From: Spirochaetia bacterium
GTDB taxonomy: Bacteria; Spirochaetota; Spirochaetia; JABMQR01
Length of the DNA: 9,843 nucleotides
Assembly: GCA_016784705.1 (NCBI GenBank)
Contig: JADHUD010000075.1
Coordinates: 1-9,843 of the forward strand
Direction: 5' to 3'
In this document: positions 1 through 6,947 of the stretch, one piece after another
Numbering within the stretch: the first letter of the stretch is position 1
Layout: each line of letters opens with the position of its first letter
Translations under genes and position numbers: made by a program
The notes under the pieces: generated by a model
What the model saw: the letters and a program-made list of their open reading frames with translations, nothing else
Told to the model about the DNA's origin: nothing
Database searches by the model: none

Positions 1-821
1 GAGGAAAGCACAGCAGCACCGATCATTCCAGATGAACCCGCGAAAACGCCTGCATGTCCTTTTGTATTTTTATAGGCATTTTTCGAAGTGACAGGTAACT
101 TTATACTTTCCAGTGATATCAAACTCCCCACCCCTTCAGACTGCTCAAGCAATTCAGGGGGAAAACCAGGATTACGGCAAACTATTTTTCCGCATTTCAT
201 CCTATTATGGGGATAATACATCAGAATTTTTGGAAGTCCCATGGTAATGGTACAATCCGCATCCACCACAAGAGAGTCCTTACCTCCCTCAGAATACATA
301 CCAGATGGCAAGTCAACTGAAAGGATAAAAATTTTATCCTTTTTCTCATGAATAATAGCACCCATACCTTCTATGACTTCTCGAGCTGGTCCCCGAATAT
401 CACCGGAGAGACCTGTTCCGCTAATTCCATCTATCAGAAAATCAGATTCTTGAAGAATATTTTGAGAATTCACATCACCCCAGATAACAACTGGAATACC
501 AATGGATTCACACATTTTTCGCTGCTGATGCACTATTTCATTTGTTCTTTCACGAACAAGTAAGACCGATATTTTCTTATATCCCCGGGTAAAGGCTATC
601 CTGGCTGCTGCTAATGCATCCCCACCATTATTTCCCGGACCTGCAATGAACGTAATTCTACACTTATTCTTTTCTGAAAAAACAGATCCTGCAATATATT
701 CATTCAGGATATCATAAACTGCAATTCCAGCCTGTTCCATCAGCAGAATTCCCGGTATATGAAATTTTTCCTGAGCAGCATGATCAATATGCATCATTAT
801 ATCTGTTGTTACAATTTTCAT
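1..821 (-). CDS. nnr: Bifunctional NAD(P)H-hydrate repair enzyme, 5' part (NAD(P)H-hydrate epimerase domain plus start of dehydratase domain)
   Basis: This gene runs off the left edge, and 273 residues are visible. Residues 1 to about 235 are a YjeF N-terminal domain, which epimerises R- and S-NAD(P)HX, the damaged hydrated cofactors. I see the nucleotide-binding loop GPGNNGGDAL at 61-70, the DGISGTGLSG segment at 131-140, SVDLPSGM at 168-175 and the closing TMGLPK stretch near 193-198. From about residue 250 the sequence KGHAGVFAGSSGMIGAA matches the opening of the ADP-dependent (S)-NAD(P)H-hydrate dehydratase (carbohydrate-kinase fold). The complete protein is therefore probably the two-domain fusion of about 500 residues. 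The ATG at 819-821 is preceded by AGGTGA seven bases upstream, which supports this start. It is transcribed divergently from secA. The family call is firm; the presence of a complete second domain is inferred because only its first residues are in the window. Confidence 0.93.
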   Translation of the reverse strand, partial: MKIVTTDIMMHIDHAAQEKFHIPGILLMEQAGIAVYDILNEYIAGSVFSEKNKCRITFIAGPGNNGGDALAAARIAFTRGYKKISVLLVRERTNEIVHQQRKMCESIGIPVVIWGDVNSQNILQESDFLIDGISGTGLSGDIRGPAREVIEGMGAIIHEKKDKIFILSVDLPSGMYSEGGKDSLVVDADCTITMGLPKILMYYPHNRMKCGKIVCRNPGFPPELLEQSEGVGSLISLESIKLPVTSKNAYKNTKGHAGVFAGSSGMIGAAVLS

Positions 822-894
822 GATTATCACCTGAATTTTAAAAATTCATGGAAATTTAAGAAAATCTTACTTCCATTAAAAATTGGCTAAACAA

Positions 895-923
895 TTGAGA
901 TTATTAGAGTTATCTTATACTAT
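895..923 (+). promoter_or_regulatory. Candidate sigma-70-type promoter of secA
   Basis: TTGAGA at 895-900 resembles a -35 box. TATACT at 916-921 resembles a -10 box but leaves a 15-base spacer. The overlapping TACTAT at 918-923 gives a 17-base spacer with a poorer match. Either would start transcription near 930 and give a leader of about 215 bases before secA. This is a motif reading only; in AT-rich DNA such matches arise by chance. Confidence 0.4.
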
Positions 924-950
924 AGAGTTGAAAATTAACAGATAAGGGAG

Positions 951-982
951 GAAATTTCAAAATGATTTTATTTTGAAATTTC
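951..982 (+). repeat. Perfect 13-bp inverted repeat (hairpin 1) in the secA leader
   Basis: Positions 951-963 (GAAATTTCAAAAT) are the exact reverse complement of 970-982, with a six-base loop (964-969). The left arm begins at the last base of the Shine-Dalgarno AAGGGAGG (944-951), and the ATG of a four-codon ORF (962-964) lies at the top of the stem. In RNA this would place the start codon in a helix. It is not followed by a T run, so it is not an intrinsic terminator. It could be an RNA switch element or a DNA operator for a dimeric regulator. Confidence 0.75.
962..976 (+). CDS. Possible four-codon leader ORF upstream of secA
   Basis: An ATG at 962 follows the strongest Shine-Dalgarno sequence in the region (AAGGGAGG, 944-951, ten bases upstream). 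It encodes only Met-Ile-Leu-Phe before TGA at 974-976. The ORF sits inside the perfect inverted repeat, so ribosome occupancy would decide whether that hairpin forms. Such an arrangement would suit a translation-sensing leader. It could equally be a chance ATG, a ribosome standby site, or a longer N-terminal reading frame broken by one base: adding one T in the TTTT run would join it in frame to secA. There is no evidence here that it is translated. Confidence 0.25.
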   Translation: MILF

Positions 983-1030
983 GACGATTTGACCGGAAGT
1001 TTGTATTTGAATATATGGACAAATTTCAAA

Positions 1031-1069
1031 AGCCAATTTTCAGAAATGAAAAGCATTTAGAAATTGGCT
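1031..1069 (+). repeat. Stem-loop (hairpin 2) in the secA leader
   Basis: AGCCAATTT (1031-1039) pairs perfectly with AAATTGGCT (1061-1069). Inside the 21-base interval a second 5-bp stem, AAATG (1044-1048) with CATTT (1054-1058), closes a five-base loop. The segment TGAAAAGC (1047-1054) is also the exact complement of GCTTTTCA (1125-1132), which ends three bases before the secA Shine-Dalgarno sequence. A pseudoknot-like contact to the ribosome binding region is therefore possible. A structural role is inferred from pairing alone. Confidence 0.55.
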
Positions 1070-1146
1070 CAAGGTATGGTCATTTCAAAAACTTCAATTG
1101 TAGATTTTTTTATTACCAGAATAAGCTTTTCAGTAAGAGGGAATTA

Positions 1147-3876
1147 ATGGCTTCAAATACAATAATTAAGAAAATATTCGGTACAAAGCAGGAACATGAC
1201 CTGAAAAAACTGATCCCGCTGCTGCATAAAATAAATTCTTTTGAATCTTGGGCTGTTTCCCTGAAGCCCGAAGTTTTTCCCGAAAAAACCGCCGAGTTTA
1301 AAAAACGGATTACTGCCGGTGAGAATCTGGAGGCTATATTGCCTGAGGCCTTCGCCCTGGCCCGTGAGGCGTCCCGTAGAACATTAGGGGAGAGACATTA
1401 CGATGTACAGATTCTGGGCGCCCTGGTGCTTCATCAAGGTAAAATAATGGAGATGAAAACTGGTGAGGGAAAAACCTTATCCTGTGTTCCTGCTGCCTAT
1501 TTAAACGCACTTTCAGGAGAAGGTGTACACATTGTAACGGTGAATGAATACCTTGCAGAACGGGATGCAGACTGGATGCGTCCAATTTACACCTATCTTG
1601 GTCTTGAGGTTGGGGTAATTCTATCAGCAATGGATAATGAATCCAGAAATCATGCTTATACCCGTGACATAACCTATGGAACAAATAATGAATTCGGTTT
1701 TGATTATCTTAGAGATAATATGAAACTTGATGAAGGTCATAAACTTCAACCGAAACATGCTTACTGTATAATAGACGAAATTGACTCCATCCTGATTGAT
1801 GAAGCAAGAACTCCTCTTATAATTTCCGGACAAGCTGGTGATGATACAAAAAAATTCTTTGATGTTAATCTTATTGCTCCAAAGCTTAAGGAGTGCAGCA
1901 AAAATCCTGAAACCGGTGAGTATCTTGAAGAAACAGATGGGGATTATCAGCTGGATGAAAAGTCCAGACGTATTACCTTTACAAACAGTGGAATGGATAA
2001 TGTAGAACTGTTACTGAATAAAAACGGAGTGTTCAGCGGATCAATATTCAGTGATGAGAATTTCGAATACATTCATTATGCTACTCAGGCAGTAAAAGCA
2101 CATACCCTCTACCATAAAGATGTGGAATATGTGGTTGCCGATGGTCAGGTTCAGATAGTAGATGAATTTACCGGAAGAATATTGCATGGAAGACGCTATT
2201 CTGATGGACTGCATCAGGCTATTGAGGCTAAAGAAGGAATAAAAATTGCAAAACGAAACAGAACACTTGCAACAATAACCTTTCAGAATTTTTTCAGAAT
2301 GTACAATAAGATTTCCGGTATGACAGGAACAGCTGATACCGAAGCGTCTGAATTCTCCAAAATTTATAGTTTGGATGTTATTGTTATCCCGACAAATCGA
2401 CCAGTTACAAGAAAGGATGAACATGATCTTATTTATTTTGATGAACAGTTTAAATATAAAGCAATAATTGAAGAGATTACCCGCGTGCACAATGCAGGTC
2501 AACCAATTCTCATTGGTACAGTTACAATTGAAAGTTCTGAACTGATATCAAAACTGCTTACCAAATATGGGCTGAGACATGAAGTGCTGAATGCAAAAAA
2601 CCACTCAAGGGAGGCTCTGATTATATCAGAAGCTGGCGCCAAAGGTTCAATAACAATAGCAACTAATATGGCCGGACGTGGTACCGATATCAAATTGGGG
2701 GGGAATCCGGATTATCGTGCCCGGAAACGCTGCGGAACACATGCAGCTCCCGAAGAGTACGCAAAAGCGTATGCATTGGAAATGGAAAAATGGCGTAAAG
2801 ACTATCAGGAGGTTAAAGCTCTGGGGGGGCTTTATATTCTGGGCACTGAACGTCATGAATCAAGACGAATAGACAATCAGCTGCGCGGGCGTTCAGGCAG
2901 ACAGGGGGATCCTGGTTTTTCACGGTTTTACCTCTCCCTTGATGACAATCTGATGAGACTGTTTGCCCGGGATAACTTAAAGTCATTAATGGGAAGAGTT
3001 CTGAATTCCGGAGAACCTATTTATCACCCTATGATCTCCAAAGCAATTGAAAAAGCACAATCAAGAGTAGAAGAACGGAATTTTGATATACGAAAACACC
3101 TGCTTGATTATGATGATGTTCTAAATGAACAAAGAAATTTTATGTATAAACAACGGGATATTATCCTGGGAGATACAGAACTGTATAAAAGAGTAATCAA
3201 CTCAGCCGCAGATGAAGTTGAGGATTATATCTCCGATATTATTGGTAATGGATCAGTCCAACCAAAACAGATTGAAAAAGTACATGAGCTGTTTTTTGAA
3301 AACTTTCGAATCACTGTTGACCTGGGTAATCCAGAGAGATTAGTGAGTTCAGAGGCTGTACTGAAACTATTTACGGAGGCAATACAAAATAATCTTGAAG
3401 AAAAGATAACTAAAGTCGGAAATGAAGCATTTAATTCTTTTCTCCATTACCACTACCTCAAACAGATTGATTCCAGATGGCAGGACCATTTAGAGACAAT
3501 GGAAGCCCTGCGGGAAGCTGTCTATTTACGTTCATATGCACAAAAAAACCCTCTTCTTGAGTACAAAATTGAGGGTTTTGATATATTTGAGACTATGTTG
3601 GGAGACATTAAAAAATCTATTACAAAACTTGCCTTACGGGTTCAGATTTCTGAAAAACCCTCTATCCCGCAAAGAAAAACCAGGATTGCAGTAAATACTT
3701 CTGAACAGCATTCAAATATATCCCAATTTTCTAAGGAAAACACCAGCCCAACACCCTCATCATCACAGGGAGAACCAGATTCAATACAAGTAAAACGTCG
3801 TTTCGATAAGGTAGGCAGAAATGATCCCTGTCCCTGCGGAAGCGGCAAAAAATATAAACATTGCTGTGGAACTTGA
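1147..3876 (+). CDS. secA: Preprotein translocase ATPase SecA
   Basis: SecA is the cytoplasmic motor that pushes unfolded preproteins through the SecYEG channel using ATP. The protein has 909 residues, typical for the family. Visible motifs include Walker A MKTGEGKT (103-110), TVNEYLAERDA (131-141), Walker B IIDEIDS (208-214, with DEID where DEVD or DEAD is common), the NMAGRGTDI segment (507-515) and the second-lobe GTERHESRRIDNQLRGRSGR (566-585). The helical scaffold and wing follow. A variable linker (about 832-885) leads to the zinc-binding tail CPCGSGKKYKHCCG, with Cys895, Cys897, Cys906 and Cys907, which binds SecB or phospholipid in known SecA proteins. I chose the ATG at 1147 because AGAGGG lies five bases upstream and the protein then begins with the usual MASNTIIKKIFGTKQEHDLKK. 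The frame is open upstream to a TTG at 973, but that 58-residue extension is unlike SecA and that TTG has no well-placed ribosome binding site. The gene ends ten bases from the convergent M23-family gene. Confidence 0.98.
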   Translation: MASNTIIKKIFGTKQEHDLKKLIPLLHKINSFESWAVSLKPEVFPEKTAEFKKRITAGENLEAILPEAFALAREASRRTLGERHYDVQILGALVLHQGKIMEMKTGEGKTLSCVPAAYLNALSGEGVHIVTVNEYLAERDADWMRPIYTYLGLEVGVILSAMDNESRNHAYTRDITYGTNNEFGFDYLRDNMKLDEGHKLQPKHAYCIIDEIDSILIDEARTPLIISGQAGDDTKKFFDVNLIAPKLKECSKNPETGEYLEETDGDYQLDEKSRRITFTNSGMDNVELLLNKNGVFSGSIFSDENFEYIHYATQAVKAHTLYHKDVEYVVADGQVQIVDEFTGRILHGRRYSDGLHQAIEAKEGIKIAKRNRTLATITFQNFFRMYNKISGMTGTADTEASEFSKIYSLDVIVIPTNRPVTRKDEHDLIYFDEQFKYKAIIEEITRVHNAGQPILIGTVTIESSELISKLLTKYGLRHEVLNAKNHSREALIISEAGAKGSITIATNMAGRGTDIKLGGNPDYRARKRCGTHAAPEEYAKAYALEMEKWRKDYQEVKALGGLYILGTERHESRRIDNQLRGRSGRQGDPGFSRFYLSLDDNLMRLFARDNLKSLMGRVLNSGEPIYHPMISKAIEKAQSRVEERNFDIRKHLLDYDDVLNEQRNFMYKQRDIILGDTELYKRVINSAADEVEDYISDIIGNGSVQPKQIEKVHELFFENFRITVDLGNPERLVSSEAVLKLFTEAIQNNLEEKITKVGNEAFNSFLHYHYLKQIDSRWQDHLETMEALREAVYLRSYAQKNPLLEYKIEGFDIFETMLGDIKKSITKLALRVQISEKPSIPQRKTRIAVNTSEQHSNISQFSKENTSPTPSSSQGEPDSIQVKRRFDKVGRNDPCPCGSGKKYKHCCGT

Positions 3877-3886
3877 TGCAGTAATA

Positions 3887-5161
3887 TTAAAAGAATTGTT
3901 CAGGATCTATAGGTATTCCATCTTTCCGAATCTCAAAGTAGAGCATTGGCTCCAGGATTCTACCGGTAAATCCTAATTCTGCAATTTGTTCACCCTGTTC
4001 AACATAATCTCCTGTTTCTATCCCGATAAAGCTATCAAGATGACCGTAAACAGACTCATAGCCGTTATCATGAGATATCACTACATATTTACCCAAACCA
4101 CTTATATCAGAGCCTGATTCAATTATTTGACCACTTTTAGCAGCCGCAACTATTGTACCTATATCATTCTTAATATACAAACCTTTGGCAATTTGAGTCT
4201 CCCCTGTCTTCACATCTTCAATTTCATCATTAAAATGTATAGAAATCGTTCCTTCAGCAGGTATTACAAAAAGTGAGTTCATAACAAGCAGAAACTCTTC
4301 TTCACTGATCATTCGATTTGGAATAAATAATTTCTCACCTGGTTTAATTAATGATGATTTCTTATTGTTAACATCTGCTAAGGTCACATACCCCATGCCG
4401 AAAGAGTAAGCAATCATGGAGAGCGAGTCACCCGATTTAACGATATAAATTTGGCCGTCTCTATCTGGTATCTGTAAAACAGATCCAACAACTATCTGAT
4501 TAATATCATCAATCCTGTTCACCCCGACTATGGTTTCGGGATGTACATTAAAAGCAGCAGCAATTTTGTTAACCGTATCACCCGTTTCAACTACATACTC
4601 AATATATTTTACCGGACTGTTCTGAATATCACTATTTTCACTGTTTTCACGAACTGTCTCCGCTGGGGTATTATCTTCTGTCTGAACTGGTGGTTCATCA
4701 TTAATTTCAGCAGCTTCAGCTGTCCCTGAATTTGTTCTATTTTCTTCCGCAACTCCTGCTTCCGGTTGATCTGCCGGGGTTTCAGCAGAAAGTTCAACGG
4801 TATCAGAGATCACTTCTTCGGGTTCTTCACTACCAGTAAAAGCCTCTTTTGTTAAATCAACGGCTGCTTTCTGTTCATCTGAAAGTTTTTCATCAATAAT
4901 TCTATTTGTCTCATTTTCAATTAAAGTATCAGTATTTACTATACCAATTGTAACAGCAGGCGAAATGGATTGTGATTCCTGGATTGATAATCTGTCTGGA
5001 TTTTTAAGTAATAACACAATGCCAACTATTGATGCAGCAACAAACAGCAGAATAATACTGGATACAAGACGCTTCATAAGTTTATGTCTCTTTTCATTAA
5101 AGTCTTGCCCGTAATTACTAGGACTCATATCATCATAATCACTGCGTTTATTAGAATTCAT
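3887..5161 (-). CDS. Membrane-anchored LysM-LysM protein with a degenerate M23 (LytM) domain
   Basis: The predicted protein has 424 residues. A short cytoplasmic N-terminus precedes one membrane segment (about 33-52). A long acidic Glu/Thr/Pro/Asn-rich linker (about 60-185) follows, then two LysM peptidoglycan-binding repeats (about 187-231 and 237-281) and an M23/lysostaphin-type domain (about 296-421). In active M23 enzymes zinc is held by HxxxD and by the second His of HxH. Here the first motif reads AKGLY (325-329) and the second MLYFE (406-410), so all three ligands are gone; only the His of YGHLD (374) remains. The protein is probably a non-catalytic LytM factor, like the NlpD and EnvC amidase activators, or a scaffold. 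I chose the ATG at 5161, with GCAGG about ten bases upstream, over an in-frame TTG at 5185 that has no ribosome binding site. It is divergent from the PBP gene, which suggests a shared role in cell-wall growth or division. Confidence 0.88.
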   Translation of the reverse strand: MNSNKRSDYDDMSPSNYGQDFNEKRHKLMKRLVSSIILLFVAASIVGIVLLLKNPDRLSIQESQSISPAVTIGIVNTDTLIENETNRIIDEKLSDEQKAAVDLTKEAFTGSEEPEEVISDTVELSAETPADQPEAGVAEENRTNSGTAEAAEINDEPPVQTEDNTPAETVRENSENSDIQNSPVKYIEYVVETGDTVNKIAAAFNVHPETIVGVNRIDDINQIVVGSVLQIPDRDGQIYIVKSGDSLSMIAYSFGMGYVTLADVNNKKSSLIKPGEKLFIPNRMISEEEFLLVMNSLFVIPAEGTISIHFNDEIEDVKTGETQIAKGLYIKNDIGTIVAAAKSGQIIESGSDISGLGKYVVISHDNGYESVYGHLDSFIGIETGDYVEQGEQIAELGFTGRILEPMLYFEIRKDGIPIDPEQFF

Positions 5162-5178
5162 ATTAATTAAACCTGCTA

Positions 5179-5207
5179 TCGACAATTATTATCTTAAATA
5201 CTAATAT
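5179..5207 (+). promoter_or_regulatory. Candidate promoter of the PBP gene, nearly abutting its start codon
   Basis: TCGACA (5179-5184, five of six bases of TTGACA) is followed by exactly 17 bases and TAATAT (5202-5207, four of six of TATAAT). TATATT at 5205-5210 is a closer -10 match but lies 20 bases from the -35. Transcription would start about 5213-5217, within zero to four bases of the ATG at 5217. The -35 box lies within the untranslated leader of the divergent M23-family gene. This is inferred from motifs only. Confidence 0.45.
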
Positions 5208-5216
5208 ATTTTTGCT

Positions 5217-6947
5217 ATGGATACCAGTAGAAAAAAACATATTTATCATCTCTTCCTTATTCTGTCCCTTGTATTCTGCCTTATACTGCTCATAAGAGTA
5301 GCGGTAATAACACTTTTTCCTGATAGTTCTTCAATTAATACTACCTTCTATTCTAGTCCTGACATTGCAGATCATGTTGAAAGAGGAACCATTTTTGATA
5401 GAAACGGTGTAATACTTGCAGCAGAAGTGCCCTACTACACCTGTGCAGTAATGATAGAAGCAATAGAGTCAAAAGAAAAAGCAGCAGAGATTCTCTCTCC
5501 CATTCTTTTTATGACTAAAACAGAAATTCTTAAGCAGATGCAGAACAGAACAACTTATGCGGTAATTAAGCATCGTTTGAGCAAAGAAGAGATTAATTTT
5601 TTACAGCAGAAAATAAATGCAAATCTGCTGCCGGGAATAGTTATCGAGAAACGTTACGGCAGAGTATACCCGCAGAAATTTCATTCCGCACAGCTTATAG
5701 GGTTTGCTAATAGAGACAATATCGGGCTGGAGGGTTTGGAGTATTCATTTAATGATTTATTATACCCGCTTCCCGAAGCAGATACGGATATTACTGTAGG
5801 AAAAGATCTTTATCTTACTATTGATTTAAGAATTCAGTTTTTTGCAGACAGGCAAATGGAGTTGATTGCTGAAAAACATGATCCTGATTCGGCTTCAGCC
5901 ATAGTTATGGATGCTGATACCGGAGAAATTCTTGCATGGTCATCATATCCTTGGTACGACTTGAATTCATATCCTGATTCAACTTCTGAGCAAAGGCTTA
6001 ATAGGCCTGCGGTTGCTATGTTTGAACCCGGGTCAGTATTTAAAGTCTTTTCACTTGCCTCTATTCTAGAGATTGGAGAAGCTGATGCTGAGAAACGTTT
6101 TATCTGTGATGGTTCGTATTCCTTTACCATGCCAAACGGAAATACAGCAATTATTAACTGTCTGAATGCTCATGGAGATGTGGGACCCAGGGAAATATTA
6201 AAATATTCATGTAATGGGGCTATTGCGCATTTAGCTCTTCAAACAAATCCTGAAAAGTTCTATAAAAGTATCCTTGATTACGGTTTTTCCAGCACTTTTA
6301 ATATGACGATACCTGGAGAAGCTTCCGGGATACTTTTCCCCCCTGATAAATGGTCCGGAAGATCAATACCAACCATCGCTTTTGGACAGGAAATTGGTGT
6401 CACTGCTCTTCAGATGACCACGGCCGCAACTGTTTTCAGTAATGATGGAATCTTGCTGCAGCCTGATATAATTGCTAAAATTGTAAATACTGACGGATCT
6501 CTCTATTACGAATTTAAAAGAACAGAAATCCGGCGTGTCTTACAAGAAGAAAATGCAAATAAAGTATTGCAAATGATGATCTCTGCTACTGAACCAGGAG
6601 GCACAGCAATTTATGCCCGTGCACCGGATATTACAACAGCTGCAAAAACAGGGACAGCTCAAATACTTGATCCGGATACTTTTACCTATTCAGCAGATCA
6701 TGTACTGGCAAGTTGTATATCACTTTTCCCGGCAGAAGACCCTGAATACATTATCTATATTGCTGTTAACAATCCAAAATCCGGACAATTCTATGGAAGC
6801 TCTGTTGCTGCACCATCAATTGGAGCTATAACAAGTGACCTGGTTTCAGCAGGCCTTGTGTCCAGCGGAAAAACAACATATTTCATTATTCCGGGCGAGA
6901 ATGCTGAATTAATACAACATCCGGAAATTAAAGAATCTGATCAATAA
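5217..6947 (+). CDS. ftsI: Class B penicillin-binding protein, probably the division transpeptidase FtsI (PBP3)
   Basis: This is a monofunctional DD-transpeptidase that cross-links peptidoglycan in the periplasm. The 576-residue protein has one N-terminal membrane anchor (about 9-33), a PBP dimerisation domain opening with ERGTIFDRNGVILAAE (55-70) and carrying RYGRVYP and GLEGLEYSFNDLL (170-182), and then the transpeptidase domain. The three catalytic motifs are intact: SVFK (Ser273 nucleophile, Lys276), SCN (331-333) and KTGTA (477-481). There is no PASTA repeat. Length and motif style fit FtsI/SpoVD better than PBP2/MrdA, but the gene is not in a dcw cluster and no rodA is next to it, so the symbol is less certain than the family. 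The ATG at 5217 has no Shine-Dalgarno sequence upstream; the bases before it are an AT-rich promoter-like stretch. The 3' end overlaps the convergent flhG by 20 bases. Confidence 0.93.
   Translation: MDTSRKKHIYHLFLILSLVFCLILLIRVAVITLFPDSSSINTTFYSSPDIADHVERGTIFDRNGVILAAEVPYYTCAVMIEAIESKEKAAEILSPILFMTKTEILKQMQNRTTYAVIKHRLSKEEINFLQQKINANLLPGIVIEKRYGRVYPQKFHSAQLIGFANRDNIGLEGLEYSFNDLLYPLPEADTDITVGKDLYLTIDLRIQFFADRQMELIAEKHDPDSASAIVMDADTGEILAWSSYPWYDLNSYPDSTSEQRLNRPAVAMFEPGSVFKVFSLASILEIGEADAEKRFICDGSYSFTMPNGNTAIINCLNAHGDVGPREILKYSCNGAIAHLALQTNPEKFYKSILDYGFSSTFNMTIPGEASGILFPPDKWSGRSIPTIAFGQEIGVTALQMTTAATVFSNDGILLQPDIIAKIVNTDGSLYYEFKRTEIRRVLQEENANKVLQMMISATEPGGTAIYARAPDITTAAKTGTAQILDPDTFTYSADHVLASCISLFPAEDPEYIIYIAVNNPKSGQFYGSSVAAPSIGAITSDLVSAGLVSSGKTTYFIIPGENAELIQHPEIKESDQ

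Larger units (their letters stand above)
822..1146. other. Divergent intergenic region and secA leader
   Basis: This 325-base stretch separates the divergent nnr and secA genes and holds no recognised protein gene. It contains a candidate secA promoter, a strong Shine-Dalgarno sequence (AAGGGAGG, 944-951) followed by a four-codon ORF, a perfect 13-bp inverted repeat (951-982), and a second stem-loop (1031-1069). It also has repeated short words: AAATTTCAAAA at 952-962 and 1021-1031, and AAATTGGCT at 880-888 and 1061-1069 with its inverse at 1031-1039. The reading frame of secA stays open back to 946 without a good start codon. A run of seven T (1105-1111) has no GC-rich stem in front of it, so I do not call a terminator. 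Confidence 0.7.

Noticed and set aside
348..563. Plus-strand ORF of 71 codons opposite nnr
   Set aside because: It lies entirely antisense to the clearly conserved YjeF domain and has no recognisable features.
864..894. Promoter for nnr on the minus strand (TTGTTT with TAAGAT)
   Set aside because: The 19-base spacer and weak boxes in AT-rich DNA are not enough to call it.
1105..1111. Intrinsic terminator or attenuator at the seven-T run before secA
   Set aside because: There is no stable stem directly upstream; the nearest good hairpin ends 36 bases earlier.
973..1146. TTG at 973 as the start of secA, giving a 967-residue protein
   Set aside because: The extra 58 residues do not resemble a SecA N-terminus, the TTG lacks a properly spaced ribosome binding site, and the ATG at 1147 has one and yields the conserved start. 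It is kept only as a finding about the leader.
2041..2502. Minus-strand ORF of 153 codons inside secA
   Set aside because: It is antisense to conserved SecA sequence and its composition is that of a shadow frame.
5162..5185. TTG at 5185 as the start of the LysM-M23 gene
   Set aside because: No ribosome binding site lies upstream of it, while the ATG at 5161 has one and keeps the whole membrane anchor.
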